Source of the DNA: Pomphorhynchus laevis
Taxonomy: Eukaryota; Acanthocephala; Palaeacanthocephala; Echinorhynchida; Pomphorhynchidae
DNA length: 64,000 nt
Assembly: GCA_012934845.2 (NCBI GenBank)
Contig: WNNJ02000497.1
Coordinates: forward strand, 1 to 64,000
Direction: 5' to 3'
Part shown: piece by piece, positions 32,351-43,328 of the stretch
Position numbering within the stretch: position 1 is the stretch's first letter
How the letters are laid out: every line of letters begins with the position of its first letter
Notes under the pieces: model-generated
Databases searched by the model: none
What the model was told of the DNA's origin: nothing
What the model saw: the letters and a program-made list of their open reading frames with translations, nothing else
Translations under genes and position numbers: made by a program

Positions 32351-35300
32351 AAACAACTTGTCTTGATTAAACAAATTGTCTTGGGTTAACCAAATTGTCT
32401 TGATTATTACAAATTACTCACATTCCAGATTTTTCCTGTCAGTTCCTCTCGCCACGCTCGCTAATTGAGCTTAATCTCTCGATAAAAGATCATGCCTAGA
32501 AAAGCTCGATCTCAAATACCAGTTGCTGCTCACGCATCTTCCACATCGAAATGCAATGATCGTTATACAAGTTTGGTAATTGAATACGATTGTAAAATAT
32601 TGTGACGCATGGACCATTGTTCGAGTTAAAATAACTGACCGTTCAGTGTATCAAAGTAAACCGTTTATATGTAGTTTTTGTACATCAGTAAAACTTACAT
32701 CTATCCTGCACCTCCACTTCTGTCTCACATACGACTACTTAGACCGATACTGTTTTTGACGTTTCCCTCGTATCAACACCTGTGACTTCGCATCGTAGAA
32801 TCCCATTCTTTAACCATCTCTCACACACTCCTCGTTCAACTACGGATAAAACTTCCATTCATCTTCATCATCTTAGCAATGCAAACGGTAAATCTGTTCA
32901 TCTCGTACCTCCCCCTTCCTACTACTCTCCTATCTAAATACATCTCATACTTCTTTCTTCGCTTCACGTACTCCTTACTCTACCTCCCACGTATCACTTC
33001 TCAATAATTTACATCCTTCTGTCAAAATCATTTCCAGTAACATCTCCGATCAACCAATTCCACGCTCCACTTATGTCACACATGCTCCAACTTATCTTTA
33101 TTCTCCATCGAGCACCCCTGTCTTTCCCACTTCTATCTGATCTGCCTCTACTCTAACCAGCTCTGTCCGTCAACCACATCCACGTAATCGTTTTCCTTCG
33201 CGCGTTCGCTGTATTATGATATCTAACTCTAAGCTCCCCGAATCTGCTTCTCCACAATCTCGCCTCGATGATGCATATGCTTTCAGGTCTATCCTAGCAA
33301 CCATTCTTCCTGATGATAATCCATCCTTCTTCAATAATATCGCTCCTATATCTTTGATTCGTTTAAGCAAATCTACTAAATCCAATCATCTCAGACATCC
33401 ACTCTTAAAAAATCGTTTGCCAACATAATTCACATGCTTCCTTGGTACTCTCCCAACGTTTTAAACTTGCTACGACATCATCTACTTGACTTATCTATAA
33501 TGATCGCTCCTATTCTGATATTGTCCAACTCAATTTAGCTCGCATTGAGAAACATCGACGTGAAACAAACGGCGAATCATCCTTATTAATCCGTCAAATC
33601 AACGGAAATTTACAAGTCATACACACAAAGCCAAAAATCCAATGGCGTCCTGTCTCTCCCCCTGTCTTCTTCGCTAGTCGATCTCGCTCCTGAGCATACT
33701 TTTCGTCTTAATCTATTCAACACTCGCTCCATTCTTCATAAAGCTGATATGCTCCTTGATATCTTTGATCAATTATCTATCGATATTATCCGCACTACCG
33801 AATCCTGGCACTCTGATGAGCTTGTTATTCGTCGTCTATGTCTATCTCGTTGTTCTCTAGTTGAATCAGCTTGTCCAATTATCTCTCCCACATGGTTAGA
33901 AGCATGTCTCTTTTATGCTTCTAACCATAGCGGTATTGTTGTCATTGCTCGTCACCCAAAGTCTCTGCGTAAAATTAACGCTAACATCCGTTATACTTCG
34001 TTCGAATTAATCATATACAGATTATCAACTTCTCTCCCTATGGAACTTATGATTATATCCAGTCTAGGCTCAGAAGTCCCTGACGTATGTTCTTTAACGA
34101 CCTTGCCTATCTTCTTTCTCACTATTTATTGTCTTATTCTCATTCTTTTTTTCTCAGTGACTTCAACATTCGTCTTGATCGCTCGGCTGACTCTGACTCT
34201 ATAACTCTAACTCATCTTTTTTCTGATTTTAAGTATAAATTACTTTCAACAAGGCCCACTCATATTCTCAGAGGTGCTCTCGACATCATTGATGTTCAAA
34301 ACTGCTTCAATTACTATACCTCCTTGTTAATTACTGATCTTGGTTGGTCTGATCATTTCCTTGTCACTCTTACTCTAACACGTCCCCACCACATCCTCCT
34401 TCTCCGCCTCCAACATTAGCTACTCCAAGTCGACCTTGGTAAATTCTCGATATCCCTATTCTCTGTTCTACTTCACTCAATTCTGTTTGATTATGAACTT
34501 ACGACGATCCTCAATCACCTTCTGCATATTCGACCTCGACGTTTTCAGCGCTTTCGCCATGCTCCCTAGGTCGATTCCGACTGTCGTCTTTCTAAGCGTC
34601 GACTCCGTCACTCTTTTCGTGTGTTTAATCGTTTTCTTAAACGTTCTCCAAACACACTCCCTCTAAATCTTCGTGATTCCTACTTTTCTTTACGCCGTTC
34701 ACATCTCATTCTTATACGTACTAAACGTACTTTCTTTCGGCGAAATCAACTCGAATCCTCTTCCAACTCTTAATCTCATTGGAATATCTTAAACTCAATT
34801 CTTTCAAGATCATCTACCTCTTGTAACATATATCCTGATAAATTTTCTTCTTATCTACAATCTAAACTATCTTATTTAATTTCCGTTTTACTTATATGCC
34901 CCTTTTATCCTCTCATCTCTTTAAATACTTCCCTCCCAGAGCTATTCCATCTTCTTCCCGTTTCGTCTGATAAAGTTTGTTCGGTTCTTCTGTCATTACC
35001 TAATAAAACATCTCATTCTGACCCAATTACCACACACTTGCTAAAAAATATCTGCTCATATATCTCACTATTCCTAACCACTTTGTTCAACTGGTCTATT
35101 CGCAGCCGCACATTTCCTTCCAACTGAAATGCGCCACTGTTTGCCCTCTCCTCAAAAAGCAATCTCTCGACTCCTTACTACCATCTTCGTACTGTTCTAT
35201 ATCACTTCTCCCAACCCTCTCCAAACTCCTTGAGCGTCTTGTTCTCAAGCAAGTTAATGCATATCTATTTTCATCCAACTTGTTTACTACCTTCCAAGTT

Positions 35301-36598
35301 GCTTTTAGCTCTAATCACTCTAGTGAAATTGCTTGTCTTAAAGTTTATAACGACTTACTCATCTCGCGCGATCAAAAATTATGTAGTGTCGTAGTTTCTC
35401 TTGAGCTCTCATCTGCTCCTGACCTCGTCGATCACTCGATTCTTCTCCATCGTATTCGTCATGATTATGATTTCTCTTTACACACTGTAGCTTGGTTTTC
35501 TTCATATCTATCAAACCGTACTTTTCGCGTTTGTTCTAACTCTTCAATATTCCATCATTCTTCAATCCCGTCCGGAGGTCCACAAGACTCCGTATTAGGC
35601 TCTTTGATTTTCTCTCTTCTTCTCAGTGATTTGTATTCTATTTCTTATACATTTAACTTCCATATTATGCAATATTCGGATGACATTCTCATATATGATC
35701 ATGCACATACTTATCGTATTCATGATCTTACTGTTTCTGCTTTCAACTGTCTTGTCTCAATGTTCAATCATCTTTCTTCTCTTCATCTTACTCTGAATCT
35801 CAATAAATCCAAAATAATGTGGATTCTTCCTCGACGCTCCGGCTTAGAACCTCCCTCCGTATCACTAAATTCTACAATTCTTCCTATCGTTGACAATCTC
35901 GTTTTCCTAGGCTTTCATTTCGACAACCGATTTTCATTTAAACATTTCATTAGAGATAAAGTACGCTTATCTACATTGATTCTCCGCAACATCTATCAAA
36001 CTCATAGATTGATCGGTTTCCTTTCTTGTATGACTCATATATTCTCTTCTTTTCTCAAGACTTGATTACTGTCTGAGTCTATTTTTCAACTCCCCTAAAT
36101 CCACTCTTATTCCACTTCCACTACAGCGCATCATCAACGCTGCCGTCCGAATTCTCCTCCGTCTTCGTCGTTTTGATCATACATCCCACCATCTTGCTTC
36201 TCTCGATTTGCCTACAATTTATTCTCGTGTTCAAATTCGTCTTCTTCTCATTGCTTTCCGCCTTGTAACTTTTAATACCCCTTCATTTCTCAATATTCCT
36301 TTTCTCGACAATTCTCGTTCTGATTGCTGTTCTTTGCGTTCCCGTAATACCCTTCTTTTACATGCCCAAAAAACTACTCTATCTCTGTTGGCTTCCATAC
36401 CTTCCTTAAGACTGCTCCTCTCTCGTGGAATCATCTTCTATTCATATACGCCAATCAACTCCCCTGTCGGGCTTCAAACGCCAAATCCAATCCTATTTAA
36501 GCAATTTAACAAATTTATCTGTAACTTTTGCAGTTTTTTTACTTAGTGAACTTGTAAGCGTGCAGTTGGCACGCATTTGCCACTTTAAATAAATCATT
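32351..36598 (+). mobile_element. Alpha LINE copy 9, near full length, inserted in beta
   Basis: A 4.25-kb plus-strand element. The 5' region (32352-32405) has three short repeats of CAAATTGTCTTGATTA-like units. ORF1 begins near 32492 (MPRKARSQIPVAAHA) and ends near 33640 (R.ETNGESSLLIRQINGNLQV). ORF2 follows: RLNLFNTRSILHKADMLLDI near 33715, LSDFNIRLDRSADSDS near 34165, the YRPISLLPTLSKLLE-like block at about 35190, FQVAFSSNHSSEIA (35290), MQYSDDILIYDHA (YSDD, 35670) and a C-terminus to 36540. The alpha 3' hairpin and AAATAAAT tail close it at about 36590. Frames are broken in several places. Confidence 0.85.
35280..36065 (+). CDS. Alpha LINE ORF2 fragment, RT palm (copy 9)
   Basis: A 261-codon open stretch. 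It includes FQVAFSSNHSSEIACLKVYN, SLELSSAPDLVDHSILLHRI (motif A, where the expected first Asp is Glu and the DIVDHS-type Asp remains), GGPQDSVLGSLIFSLLLSDL (motif B, altered from GVPQGSVLGPLLF), MQYSDDILIYDHA (motif C, SDD) and LNKSKIMWILPRR. Changes at the conserved B motif and motif A suggest an inactive enzyme even before the frame breaks on both sides are considered. It is one part of a longer ORF2. Confidence 0.7.
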   Translation: MFTTFQVAFSSNHSSEIACLKVYNDLLISRDQKLCSVVVSLELSSAPDLVDHSILLHRIRHDYDFSLHTVAWFSSYLSNRTFRVCSNSSIFHHSSIPSGGPQDSVLGSLIFSLLLSDLYSISYTFNFHIMQYSDDILIYDHAHTYRIHDLTVSAFNCLVSMFNHLSSLHLTLNLNKSKIMWILPRRSGLEPPSVSLNSTILPIVDNLVFLGFHFDNRFSFKHFIRDKVRLSTLILRNIYQTHRLIGFLSCMTHIFSSFLKT

Positions 36599-37990
36599 AT
36601 TATACGGCCAAATGATCTACTGAAGTCAATAAATACACAATCATCTGCTATTCCATTAGACACTTCATTAACCCATGCTTATCTAGCACAAAGTAAATTA
36701 GATAAGCACGATCTTCCAACGGCGCGCCTAGTTGGTTTGACTGGTGCAATAAATTCTCTACATATTTATAGATAATGCGTTCAAAACTTTTACAAACACT
36801 AGTTAAGCTTACAGGTCTATAATTTTCAGGATTGTGGATATCACCCTTCTTAAAAACAGGAACTACATTTGCACATTTCTAATCTAGTGGTATTTCGCAT
36901 TTATCAATTGACATTTGAAACAATTCATTGAATACCGAGGCCACCACTGACCTTAAAGCTCGAAGCAGGTTGGGATGTATGTCATTAGGCATGAGAGTCA
37001 GCTCTGTATAGATATAATATTGCGAAACAACAAAACGCTTCAACAGGAACGTGCCTTCTTTTCTAATATTGTCACTATGTTTGTTTGTGGAGTTCTTTAC
37101 ACCGAGCGTAAACGAATCCGCGAATGCTTCATAAATATCTGTTTGTGAATCAACAAGCTGTTGATCACACTTTAAAGACGATATAAGAGGTTTTGTACAC
37201 TTATTTCTGCGAATATATGACAAAAATACATGTGGGGTTGAATTAATCGAATTAATTATTTTACGTTCGTAGATTCTGCGTTTACGAAATTCAGCTCTGA
37301 TATACTGATTATGACAGGCACTGTATACCGATCGAAATGACGGATCTAAACGTTATTGTCTGTATAATGTATTGCGATGTTTTATTAGTGTCTTCAATTC
37401 ACCGTCAAACAATGCTGCTTTAGTTCGTTTAGACGGTAATATTTGTTTCCTTGGCGCGAAAAGATCTGATATCATTATGTGTATATTAATATCAGAACTA
37501 GAATTGTCAAAGGTTACATATATTGCATATTCAAAAAGATGAAATTCGTTCACATGATGCCACATGCGCTTTAATAATACAGGCTCAGCGTAGCTGATTA
37601 TTCGACCACCTTGTATATTAATACCAAACCTTATAACGCAGTGATCACTGCCATCGATTGGAGTTTCATAGCACAGGTTGTATGTATATGCCGTTAATCG
37701 TATGTGAAATGATAAGATCGAGAACTCAAGAATGTGTGGAAGGAAATGTGGGAAAATTAAATACTGAATAAGTAGAAGTTCATTCATAAATTTCCAAAAC
37801 TTCCCATTCGCTTCACATCCCAATTGAAGAGTCGAACTATTAATGCAAACACTAGTTCCGGAAATGCTAAAGTCGCCGGCCAAAATGCACGAATTATTAC
37901 CAATGAATGCACACCTTACTAAAATTCCTCACAGAATTCCTCACAGAATTCCTCATTCAGGCAGTCAATTTGAGGCGTTCAATATATAAC
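36599..37990 (-). pseudogene. Beta LINE copy 2, endonuclease end to RT motif A
   Basis: Reading right to left: CILAGDFSISGTSVCINSST (GD.N-like endonuclease strand), DGSDHCVIRFGI (SDH), a linker region with KRTKAALFDGELKTLIKHRN, MSYIRRNKCTKPL, LMPNDIHPNLLRALRSVVAS (normally GPDGIHP..L), then NVVPVFKKGDIHNPENYRPV with SLTSVCKSFERII (normally P.FKKGD...NYRPISLTS...K..E), and VNEVSNGIADDCVFIDFSRS (motif A). It stops in motif A at the alpha insertion, and CHENLIEVL resumes at 32350. Near 37921-37957 a 13-bp unit (AATTCCTCACAG) repeats three times. Confidence 0.78.
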
Positions 37991-38229
37991 ACCAAAAAAG
38001 ATTTATTAATGTGGCAAATGCGTGCCAGCGCACGCTTACATGACCACAACAAAACAAAAATGTAAATCATGTGTCGAGAAGGTGTGAACGAAGGAGGTGT
38101 TTGAATGTGATAAAGGAGGGAGCGCGGTGGACGTCGAGAGGGAGTTGATTCCAGACGAATGGGGCGGCGACGAGGAATGATCGGAGACCATAGTTGTTGG
38201 AGTAATTGGGAACGTGGAGTAAGAGGGTT
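37991..38229 (-). mobile_element. Alpha LINE copy 10, 3' fragment inserted in beta endonuclease
   Basis: About 240 bp on the minus strand cover the alpha C-terminus (NSLSTSTALPPLSHS-like, shifted) and the 3' stem-loop TGCCAGCGCACGCTTACATG (plus-strand text) with an A-rich tail. CACCAA occurs on both sides (about 37991-37996 and 38230-38235) and is a likely target-site duplication. The beta endonuclease frame reads up to each border. Confidence 0.75.
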
Positions 38230-38505
38230 CACCAAGAGTAAACTGTTTATATGCTACTGACATACTCGCAAATAAAAACTCACAAGTTCCACATTTATTA
38301 AAGTATTCCGTCACACTATTCACAGTGATGTTTGATTTAATGTATATAGCAACTCCCCGCATCTTTGATGCGGCCCTTTGTCCACATTAACGAAACGATA
38401 ACCATATACACTCACTAGGCTTTCAATGATAATATCATGGAGCCAAGTTTTATAAATTGCAAAAGCATTATAATTTGATGACACCATATAGCATCGAAAT
38501 TCGTC
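38230..38505 (-). pseudogene. Beta LINE copy 2, endonuclease N-terminal part
   Basis: The minus strand reads SNYNAFAIYKTWLHDIIIES (normally ..DIIAI.ETWL), LVSVYGYRFVNVDKG, then MRGVAIYIKSNITVNSVTEY (normally GGGVAIYIK) and SMSVAYKQFTLGE. These are the N-terminal strands of an AP-endonuclease; the catalytic Glu position in ETWL reads K here. It abuts Gypsy integrase sequence at about 38505, so the beta 5' end is either truncated there or lies on a rearrangement point. Confidence 0.7.
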
Positions 38506-41235
38506 TACAAAGGGTCGTCGAGCTGTGATCAGTTGTAAATGGTTTGGTTGATGGAGCCTCTGCTTTAATTCCGCACACAATTCACATTCGGCACAAACTC
38601 GTCGGACATCTTCTATGGAGTATGGCAAATTTTTCTGCTTCACGAAGTAATTCAGTCGTGTGATTCCGGGATGGCACAGAGCGATATGTAAGTCTTTAAG
38701 CGAATGATCGCCACAGAAACTCCGAGATAACGGATCAGGCGCGATGTTTGATTTCCCGGATCTATATTTCATCTTGTACCAGTAATTCGAAAGCTAAAGC
38801 CTCCAAAGAGTAAGCTTGTCGTACCTGATACGCCTTTTCCTTGATGAGTTAAATATAAACGAGACTACCTGCTGATCCGTAACAATTGTAAACTTCCGCC
38901 TCATAAGCAATTATCTCCAGTTCTGCACCGATTCGACAATCACAGCAGCTTCGCATTTGACAGATGAGTGCGCTTGTTCAGCTTTTGACATAGATCTCGA
39001 GAAAAAAAAGCAAACAGTTTTTCGCGCTGTGGTATGACTGCGGCTAGGGCTAGGCCTGAAGCATCAATTTCTATCGTAAAAGGTAGGTCGTCGTCTATTG
39101 AGGCCATTAAAGCTTCTGTGAGTTATCATTTAAATTGCTGGAAACACTGGAATTGAAGATCATTCAGTGGGAATTTGTTGACATCCAGGAGTGACGAAGT
39201 TTTACACAGTAGTGCGGAATCTAGCAACTGTAATATGAAAACAAGCCAACTGCTCGCTTGAGTGATCTTAATGTAGTTGGAGTGGGCAGTTGAATTAGGG
39301 GTTGTAATCGTGCATGGTCAGGTTTTATTTCTCTGTTGCAGATTAGGTAGCCGAGATATTTAAGTTGTGTGATTGAGTATATGCACTTCAATTCATTCAA
39401 TTTCATGCGGTACTTTCGGATGGCCATACGAAAGTCTTTAAGATTAGCATCTTGTTCTTTTTGATCTTTCCCAGCAACCACGATATCATCGATGTACACA
39501 TGTAGATTTTAAGTGATTTTCTGAAATAATATTCGTCATTATCCTTTTAAAAGAGGCTACTGAGTTCGTTAGACCAAATGGTATCTTTTTATACTGATAT
39601 AGCTTCCCATTCGCCTTAAACGCCGTGTACCATCAATCCTGTTCTCGTAATGGGCACTGGTAGTACGCTGATTCTAAGTATAGTTTGGAGAACATTCAAT
39701 ATTTTGATAATTCCTGCATCAATTAATTTATTTTGGGCATAGTGAAAGCATCCGGTAAGTAAATAGGTTTATTGTCCTAGCGTAGTCGATAACCAATCGA
39801 CGCTTATTTCTGTTGGATTTTGTGGCAATACTTGAGCGCGCGATGATTAGTTAGAATATTTGATAATATCCGAAAACAACAAGCCTGCAATTTATTGATT
39901 GATGAACTCGACATCCTGATCAGACTAACGGCTAGATCTTGTAGACACAGGGTGTATATCGTTGCTTAGATTTGTGAATAATTGAGGAGAATCAATATTA
40001 AATTAATATTGATAATCCATATATGCCCCAATCAATATCAATTGGAGCAGATTGTTAATTCTGATGATTCGTCATTCCCGTATAGAAAAGATACTGCCTT
40101 ATTCCTTTTCATTAAGTTTTGACCTAAAACCAACGGTGAACACAATCCAGGTAGAATCGATATCTTGAGATTTCAATAGAGTTTGTCTCCTACTCCGAGA
40201 TCAGTGAAGCAATGATCAATGATAGTAGCTTTCTTATCAGCTGAAGCCAGGTTGATTGTTTCGGAAGAGCGGAACGTAGGTAGTCCACATAAATCTTTAG
40301 TATAGGGGACATGAAATTATTGAAGCTTTCACTGTCAATAAGTGCTAATACGGTAATCTTTCTTATTTTGATAGGCACTGAACTGTATCCACGTATTTGT
40401 AATGAGTAGGATACTGCAAGATTCGATTGTTATATTAATGAGCATTGATGTTGTCGCGATTTGCATACACTAGCAAATTGTCCTCGCTTCCCACAGTTAA
40501 AACAATTCAAATCTGTGACTGGACATTTCGTTCGTGATAAGCATTTCCGCAGAAGTTACATTTTGAATTACCATCTTACCGACATTTGATTGTTTCAGGA
40601 TTCAAAGCAGAAGCACAGTCAATGTCGTCTTTGCCGTCTGACTGTTTCACGAAGTAATGAATCGGATTAATTGAAGGTGAAAACATGGGATATCCATTGC
40701 ACGTGTAATGTAGTATTGTGCATCCCTCTGAGCCATTTCCATTGTTCGTGCTGTTGTGACTGCCATGTCAAGCGAAAGTACGCTATGCTCCAACAGCTTT
40801 TGTCTTTAGACGCATCCTTTAATCCAGTAATAAACGCATCTCGTATAACTAGGTCTATGTGCACTTTTGTCGACACTTCTTGAAAGTCAGAATCCTTTGC
40901 TAGCTAATTTAACTGAACAAGAAAGTCATCGATATTCTCTTATGTATTATGTTTTCTTGTGGCTAGTTAGTGTCTAGCAAAGACTGTATTCGAAGGCTTT
41001 ATGAACATTGAATCCAGAATTTGTTTAGCTTCCTCGTAAGTAGTACATTCCGATATAAGGTCGTACACCGCCGTTGAAACATAGTTGATTAGCAAAAGTA
41101 ATTTTTCCGAGGTTTTGCGGCGCTCATTGCTGTAAGTTCCTCCAGGCAATTTTCGAAGATACGTAGCCAATGTTTCCGCTCTGCCAGTAAAGTTTCGGAC
41201 GTACCTTTAACTCTGGATGGGCGTAGTATCGTATC
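38506..41235 (-). mobile_element. Ty3/Gypsy LTR retrotransposon fossil, broken
   Basis: A minus-strand element with parts in the order expected for Gypsy, reading right to left. A gag-like segment (about 40960-41220) is followed by a protease region (about 40190-40380), reverse transcriptase (about 39220-39900; YIDDIVVAGK box visible), RNase H (about 38780-39200) and the N-terminal zinc region of integrase (about 38510-38770; H, H, C, C pattern). The integrase is cut off where beta LINE sequence begins. Overall style is close to CsRn1/Mag-like Gypsy elements of invertebrates, by recognition only. No pair of LTRs was identified. It has many breaks and looks old. Confidence 0.75.
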
Positions 41236-42010
41236 CATGTAGATAACTGTTGAATAAATTGTTATAAACAGAAACCGCTACAGGCTTTATTCAACAATCT
41301 ACAAATAGAGTCAGTCAATAAAATATAATAGTTCAATCATCGCATAGCTGAAAGCGTTAAGATATAATGGAAAAGGATTGGGAGGGATCTTGTAAAACGA
41401 CTTAACTTTAGATTCATTTATTGAAAAGAGAGCAGAGTACAGACAACATTGACAACAAAATAACAATAAGATGAAATTAGTAACTTTAGAAGAGCGTAGG
41501 ACCCTTTTAGATCATCAAGACGAGATTATGCTGATTGGGAAGAAGAAAGTTGAATATTTGAAATAATGACACACATGTAATGGTTACGTTTGCGTTTGGG
41601 GAAGTTGAAGGATAATGAGATAGTTGAAAAGCGAAAAGCAATACAGGAAGGGTATTGCAGTGTGTGATGGATGAGCGGATTCTATGAAGTTAGAGACAAA
41701 TGAAGTATTAGAATAGAGATTGGTCTGAATGTTTTGTCTGGGGTTGTAATCAATTAGTTTGACTGATGTGTGTTATCTAGGGATAATATATTGTTTGAAT
41801 GTGAATCGATGTAGATTGCTAATTGATGATAACTCGACAATGTTTGCCTATATAACTATTTCATGTTGCATTGTCATTCTATTTCGATATACATTGTACT
41901 AAACATTTTGAACTTTTGGATGTAAATGCTATTATTGGCAAGCGATGTCCCGTTTGAAACAATCTTTTGACTATCATCTTCAACAAAATTTCCTTCTATT
42001 ATAATCTTTA
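41236..42010. other. Unassigned stretch right of the Gypsy fossil
   Basis: An inverted pair TGTTGAATAAA (41249) and TTTATTCAACA (41287) sits at the left, possibly part of a terminal repeat of the Gypsy element. The GC-richer segment 41395-41760 has a minus-strand look of degraded LINE C-terminal sequence (LDDLKGSYALLKLL), but no family could be assigned. Confidence 0.35.
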
Positions 42011-42106
42011 AATTATTGGAGCTGGATCAAAGGAAATTCGAAATTATTTTTGATATTTCGCTAACTACTTCTGTTAGCATCTTCAGAAAATTACTGGTAA
42101 TTTTAT

Positions 42107-42361
42107 CAATATTACAATATTGATACTATATTGTAATAATATCAATAAAATATTGTAATAATATCAATAAAATATTGATAATATATAAATATTACAACAT
42201 TGATAATATATTGTAATAATATCAATAAAATATTGATAATATATCAATATTACATAATATTGATAATATATCATAATATTGATAATAAATATATCAATAT
42301 TACATAATATTGATAATATATCATAATATTGATAATATATCAATATTGATAATATATCAAT
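42107..42361. repeat. 58-bp AT minisatellite, left part
   Basis: Irregular copies of the unit described at 46207-47937, about four, cut off by the LINE inserted at 42362. Confidence 0.8.
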
Positions 42362-42740
42362 ATCAGTGCTCGGCACACAAATGCAGCGTCTAGACTACAA
42401 TCGCATGCGACAGCAGTAAGTCTAAAGAAGACTTCCTATGCGGCTTTTGTGCCAACAAACTCATACGCGACCTCTCCCATAAGAATATATCAACCTCCAA
42501 CGTGTCCACTCAAACCACTCTAGTCGTTTCTGATATCCTTTGTTAACCCACTGATCCTGTCATCACATGCACTTCTAATCCCATGTCTTCACTTCCCGAC
42601 ACCCCCGTATCTTCTCTTCTGTCTCGCTTCTCAATAACCTACATCCCTCAATCAAAATAACCTCCACCAACCTACCCAATCCTTCCACTCATAACCTTTC
42701 CTCACATCGCTCACCACCCTCTATATTATCCAAATCCTCT

Positions 42741-43328
42741 TTGTCTTCCGCTGTTAAACCTACTTCCTTGATATCCTCAACTCCCAGCTCTCCTATCGTG
42801 ATCTCACCAACTCACGTTACTCGTCCTCATTTACGGAAACGCTTTCCTTCTCGCGATCGTTGCGTCATCGTCACTAATATCACTCCTTCCACCTCTTTAT
42901 CTCCACAAGCACGTCTCGACCACGATGTTTCCGCATTCAGATCCATCCTCTCGTCTCTTGTTCCTGCAGATAAACCATCATTTTTCAACAACATCCCTTC
43001 TGTCGCATTCATCCGCCTAAATAAATCTTCTCAATCTAATCCTTCCCAGCCCCCTCTCCTAAAAATTGTTTTCAAGCACTGCTCTTACGCGTCTTCTGTC
43101 CTCTCCCAACGATTCAAACTCATGTCCTCTTCAGCCACTCGCATTTTCCCCGATCGCACCCCCTCCGAAATTGCTCAACTCTCATCTGCCCGCATCGAAA
43201 AACGCCGTCGCGAGGAAAACGGCGAAACATCTCTCTTGATCCGAAACATCGACGGAAATTTTCAAGTTGTCCACACCCGCCCAAAAATTCGATGGCGCTG
43301 CATCTCCCCTATGTATCTTCTCCAATAG
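42741..43328 (+). CDS. Alpha LINE ORF1, C-terminal part (copy 11)
   Basis: A 195-codon open frame whose true start lies further upstream in another frame (the N-terminal region from about 42400 is broken). Recognisable blocks, shared by all alpha copies that keep ORF1, are RKRFPSRDRCVIVTN, DVSAFRSILSSLVPADKPSF, FNNIPSVAFIRLNKSSQSNP, SQRFKLMSSSATRIFPDRTP, and IEKRRREENGETSLLIRNID. This arrangement (a basic stretch, an RRM-like fold ending in 'ENGE..L.IR', then a basic tail) is like ORF1 nucleic-acid-binding proteins of CR1/L2-type LINEs. Its stop lies 37 bases inside the start of ORF2. Confidence 0.7.
   Translation: MSSAVKPTSLISSTPSSPIVISPTHVTRPHLRKRFPSRDRCVIVTNITPSTSLSPQARLDHDVSAFRSILSSLVPADKPSFFNNIPSVAFIRLNKSSQSNPSQPPLLKIVFKHCSYASSVLSQRFKLMSSSATRIFPDRTPSEIAQLSSARIEKRRREENGETSLLIRNIDGNFQVVHTRPKIRWRCISPMYLLQ

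Noticed and set aside
38320-38772. A 150-codon frame that looked like one protein
   Set aside because: Its first part is Gypsy integrase and its second part is LINE endonuclease; the open frame crosses a junction by chance.
42164-42376. 70-codon frame rich in Ile, Tyr and Asp
   Set aside because: It is the AT minisatellite read in one frame.
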